Assembly (NCBI RefSeq): GCF_021655075.1
Contig: NZ_PPXX01000117.1
Location: 1-35,394 of the forward strand
DNA from: Clostridium sp. Cult2
Lineage (GTDB): Bacteria > Bacillota > Clostridia > Tissierellales > Tepidimicrobiaceae
DNA length: 35,394 nt
Reading direction: 5' to 3'
In this document: one piece after another, positions 35,394 through 35,394 of the stretch
How positions within the stretch are numbered: position 1 is the stretch's first letter
How the letters are laid out: each line of letters begins with the position of its first letter
Made by a program: the position numbers and the translations under genes
The notes under the pieces: model-generated
The model's database searches: none
What the model was told of the DNA's origin: nothing
What the model saw: the letters and a program-made list of their open reading frames with translations, nothing else

Positions 35394-35394
35394 A

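Noticed and set aside
1-35394. CRISPR arrays, tRNA or rRNA genes
   Set aside because: No regularly spaced repeats with spacers and no cloverleaf or rRNA-like conserved segments were noticed on either strand.

Overview
The window is AT-rich Firmicutes DNA, with AGG/AGA as the dominant arginine codons, strong GGAGG-type ribosome binding sites and sigma-A-like promoters. It reads as part of an integrative conjugative element of a clostridial or Tissierellia-type anaerobe. Backbone markers are the end of a very large SNF2-type helicase gene, a RadC-like JAB-domain protein, a MobC-like relaxosome protein with a MOBP-type relaxase, and a palindrome-rich stretch that looks like oriT. The host species cannot be fixed from the sequence.

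Layout: (1) 1-4046, element backbone: C-terminal part of a helicase, a 59-aa small protein and a JAB/RadC protein, closed by an intrinsic terminator at 4076-4104. (2) 4106-23097, about 19 kb of co-directional, mostly overlapping or closely spaced genes behind one visible promoter. First comes a complete type 3 BREX set (small leader gene, brxF, brxC, pglXI, brxHII, pglZ and a brxA-like gene). It runs without a break into a DISARM core (drmA, drmB, drmC) and a C5-cytosine methyltransferase (drmMII). (3) 23144-24842 on the minus strand: relaxase and MobC. (4) 24870-25000: candidate oriT. (5) 25151-29171: promoter, a DUF1413-like small gene and a 1207-aa membrane P-loop NTPase of the YobI type, closed by a strong terminator; a candidate second defence module. 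(6) About 29176-29450: 5' fragment of a group II intron with no reverse transcriptase. (7) 29574-33373: LanFEG-type antimicrobial-peptide ABC transporter with response regulator and a histidine kinase cut off before its ATPase domain. (8) 33373-35394: a GC-richer mosaic patch with long hairpins, an intact ANT(6)-type streptomycin resistance gene, and fused remnants of a racemase and a methyltransferase.

The most interesting feature is the merger of BREX-3 and DISARM into what looks like one transcription unit: two self-marking methyltransferases of different chemistry (amino-methyl and C5-cytosine), two large helicases, PglZ, BrxC and a PLD protein, all carried as cargo of a mobile element. 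BrxF has lost its P-loop, and drmE and a separate drmD are absent. The SNF2 helicase BrxHII could therefore serve both halves. The right side of the window shows repeated recombination: a broken kinase, a broken intron and broken enzyme genes around an antibiotic-resistance gene.
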